Assembly (NCBI GenBank): GCA_016302195.1
Contig: JAEDOA010000063.1
Span: forward strand, 1 to 8,411
Source of the DNA: Erysipelotrichaceae bacterium
GTDB lineage: Bacteria > Bacillota_I > Bacilli_A > Erysipelotrichales > Erysipelotrichaceae
DNA: 8,411 nt
Direction of reading: 5' to 3'
The notes beneath the pieces are model-generated. The model did not search any database, was not told where the DNA came from, and saw nothing but the letters and a program-made list of their open reading frames with translations. Of this stretch, positions 7,747-8,411 are shown piece after piece. Each line of letters starts with the position of its first letter. Positions within the stretch are counted from its first letter, which is position 1. The position numbers were made by a program, and so were the translations under genes.

Positions 7747-7776
7747 ATTTTACATTAATCCATTAATTTGGTGCAA
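7747..7776 (-). promoter_or_regulatory. Promoter of the regulator-kinase operon
   Basis: On the minus strand TTGCAC (7776-7771, 4 of 6 to TTGACA, including the leading TTG) is separated by 18 bp from TAAAAT (7752-7747), about 20 nt before the regulator start codon. Both elements are better than those of most other candidates in the window, and the position is right for a short leader carrying the GGAAAGAG ribosome binding site. Confidence 0.55.
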
Positions 7777-7781
7777 ATTAA
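7763..7781. promoter_or_regulatory. Perfect palindrome overlapping the -35 of the regulator promoter
   Basis: TTAATTTG-GTG-CAAATTAA has 8-bp perfect arms around 3 nt and covers the -35 at 7771-7776. It differs from the TNACA/TGTAA sites before the transporter operon, so another DNA-binding protein may use it as a repressor site. It also lies 12 nt beyond the zinc-ribbon gene stop, but no T-tract follows, so a terminator is less likely. Confidence 0.5.
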
Positions 7782-7793
7782 CACATAACTATT

Positions 7794-8018
7794 CTAGTAC
7801 CTATTAATCATATCCAATATTTTTATCGCATCATATCTTTTACCACAATTTTGGCATATCCAGTCATTGTTGCTTTTTTTTGCCTTTTTATGCAAGTGAT
7901 TCAATTTACCCTTGCACAAAGGACAGTTCTGTGGTTTTTCAAGCCATAAACTTTTCAAAAAAACGACCACTTCATCTCTATCATTCATATTCAACTGTTG
8001 ATAAATTTCATTTTTCAT
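7794..8018 (-). CDS. Small zinc-ribbon protein of unknown function
   Basis: A 74-residue soluble protein with two CxxC pairs, CPLC (32-35) and CQNC (55-58), separated by a basic stretch (HLHKKAKKS, 41-49). This is a four-cysteine zinc ribbon, preceded by a short helical segment (about 1-28) and followed by KRYDAIKILDMINRY. The pattern resembles the N-terminal zinc ribbon of IS1595-type transposases, but no catalytic domain follows; the regulator promoter starts within about 50 bp. It may be a free-standing nucleic-acid-binding protein or a domesticated or truncated transposase end. No Shine-Dalgarno sequence precedes the ATG at 8018 or the in-frame ATG at 7988. A TATAAT six bases before the first ATG suggests a leaderless message. 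It precedes the regulator gene in the same direction, so a link to that module is possible but unproven. Confidence 0.7.
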   Translation of the reverse strand: MKNEIYQQLNMNDRDEVVVFLKSLWLEKPQNCPLCKGKLNHLHKKAKKSNNDWICQNCGKRYDAIKILDMINRY

Positions 8019-8024
8019 ACAATT

Positions 8025-8030
8025 ATTATA
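8025..8030 (-). promoter_or_regulatory. Perfect -10 element six bases before the zinc-ribbon ATG (possible leaderless start)
   Basis: On the minus strand TATAAT is followed by AATTGT and then ATG (8018-8016). With initiation about 7 nt after the -10, the transcript would begin at or next to the A of the start codon. No good -35 is seen 16-18 bp upstream. In such AT-rich DNA a TATAAT can occur by chance. Confidence 0.4.
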
Positions 8031-8073
8031 TTACTTTCTTTACTTACAAATAGGCATAAATAAGTTTCAATGA
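8031..8073. other. Short AT-rich gap between the zinc-ribbon gene and the transposase relic
   Basis: I see no gene, repeat or clear promoter here beyond the -10 element listed separately. A stop codon at 8071-8073 closes the reading frame of the plus-strand relic on its upstream side. Confidence 0.4.
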
Positions 8074-8300
8074 AATAAAATATATTATGAATTGATATAT
8101 CAGTTTCCCATTTTCACTTACGCTGATGAAGTGTATGAGTTAAAAGAATTAATTAGAAACAATGAATTCTCTTCTGAATTTGATGAAATACCAGAACAAA
8201 AACTAAGAAAAAATATATTCCTCCAATGACACATCCTTGGAAAATTGAATATTTTATAAAACAGTTAAAAAAAGCACATACTTCACATGTATATGCTTAG
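8074..8300 (+). pseudogene. Decayed 3' end of a DDE-type transposase gene, frameshifted
   Basis: Two plus-strand frames join into one protein-like sequence. The first, open from 8074, reads FTYADEVYELKELIRNN and later EIPEQKLRK, then runs to TGA at 8227-8229. The second, from 8214, reads YIPPMTHPWKIEYFIKQLKK and ends at TAG 8298-8300. Adding one A to the six-A run at 8208-8213 would join them as LRKKYIPPMTHPW. A KKYIPPM-HPW stretch near the C-terminus is what I associate with ISNCY/IS1202-like transposases; this is from memory, not a search. The upstream catalytic domain is absent, since an in-frame stop lies at 8071 and the zinc-ribbon gene begins soon after. Only the last 75 or so residues remain and the gene cannot be active. 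Confidence 0.6.
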
Positions 8301-8343
8301 GGAAACTTTATGCCGAGAAAATCTATTTGAAATAAGTTTTCCC
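8300..8343 (+). repeat. Imperfect hairpin just after the transposase relic
   Basis: GGGAAACTT (from 8300) can pair with AAGTTTTCCC (8334-8343) with one bulged base, enclosing a loop of about 25 nt. It begins on the last base of the relic's stop codon. It could be a remnant transcription terminator or part of the subterminal sequence of the insertion element. No T-tract follows. Confidence 0.35.
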
Positions 8344-8351
8344 GTTTATGT

Positions 8352-8388
8352 TGTCAAAATTTCAGGACATTTTCAAAAGTTATTGACA
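8352..8388. mobile_element. Possible right end of the decayed insertion sequence
   Basis: TGTCAA (8352-8357) and TTGACA (8383-8388) are inverted 6-bp arms around AT-rich sequence containing GGACATTTTCAAAAG. They lie 50-90 bp after the transposase stop, where an element's terminal repeat would be expected. The left end is not in the window and no target duplication can be seen, so the boundary is a guess. Confidence 0.3.
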
Positions 8389-8411
8389 TGCCCTTTTGAA
8401 TAATTTTTTTG
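8372..8411 (+). terminator. Candidate rho-independent terminator at the window end
   Basis: TTCAAAAG (8372-8379) and CTTTTGAA (8393-8400) form a perfect 8-bp stem around 13 nt and are followed by TAAT and seven further T/T-rich bases on the plus strand (to 8410). The stem is AT-rich with only two G-C pairs, so it would be weak. It may equally be terminal-repeat sequence of the insertion element. Confidence 0.35.

Noticed and set aside
7794..8018. Zinc-ribbon gene as the start of a full IS1595 transposase
   Set aside because: The frame stops after 74 codons and the following DNA holds the regulator promoter and gene, with no trace of a DDE catalytic domain on the minus strand.

Overview
The window looks like chromosomal DNA of a low-GC Gram-positive bacterium (Bacillota). 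The reasons are strong AT richness, purine-rich ribosome binding sites, a sortase-type cell-wall anchor and a complete Bce-type antimicrobial-peptide detoxification module. The protein style would fit a gut Erysipelotrichia-like or Clostridia-like lineage, but the sequence alone does not fix the genus.

Layout: all intact genes lie on the minus strand, so transcription runs from high to low coordinates. From the right end these are: the decayed 3' end of a transposase gene on the plus strand (about 8074-8300) followed by hairpin-rich sequence that may be the end of the element; a 74-residue zinc-ribbon protein (7794-8018) with a possible leaderless promoter; an OmpR-family response regulator (7040-7726); an overlapping intramembrane-sensing histidine kinase (6055-7050); a 103-bp gap with a cluster of regulator half-sites and a promoter; an ABC ATPase (5187-5951) overlapping by ATGA a ten-helix FtsX-like permease with a large extracellular loop (3181-5190); and, 112 bp further on, a 1017-residue secreted beta-helix surface protein with a TPETG sorting motif (15-3068).

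How the genes probably work together: the regulator, kinase, ATPase and permease form a BceRSAB-like module. In characterised members, the permease with its extracellular domain senses a peptide antibiotic bound to a cell-wall lipid intermediate. It activates the kinase, which has almost no extracellular part of its own, and the phosphorylated regulator switches on the transporter promoter. The gap before the ATPase fits this: TNACA/TGTAA-type half-sites lie just upstream of a promoter with a good -10 and a poor -35, as expected for an activated promoter. The regulator-kinase promoter carries a different 8+3+8 palindrome across its -35, suggesting separate control. The surface protein has its own short promoter candidate and strong ribosome binding site. 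No convincing terminator separates it from the permease, so some read-through from the detoxification operon is possible.

The most interesting points are the structured operator region at 6000-6051, the link of a Bce module to a wall-anchored beta-helix protein, the palindrome over the regulator promoter, the unexplained zinc-ribbon gene next to the module, and a transposase relic whose frame breaks at a run of six A. I do not see a clearly new system; the module belongs to a known class with some unusual local details.
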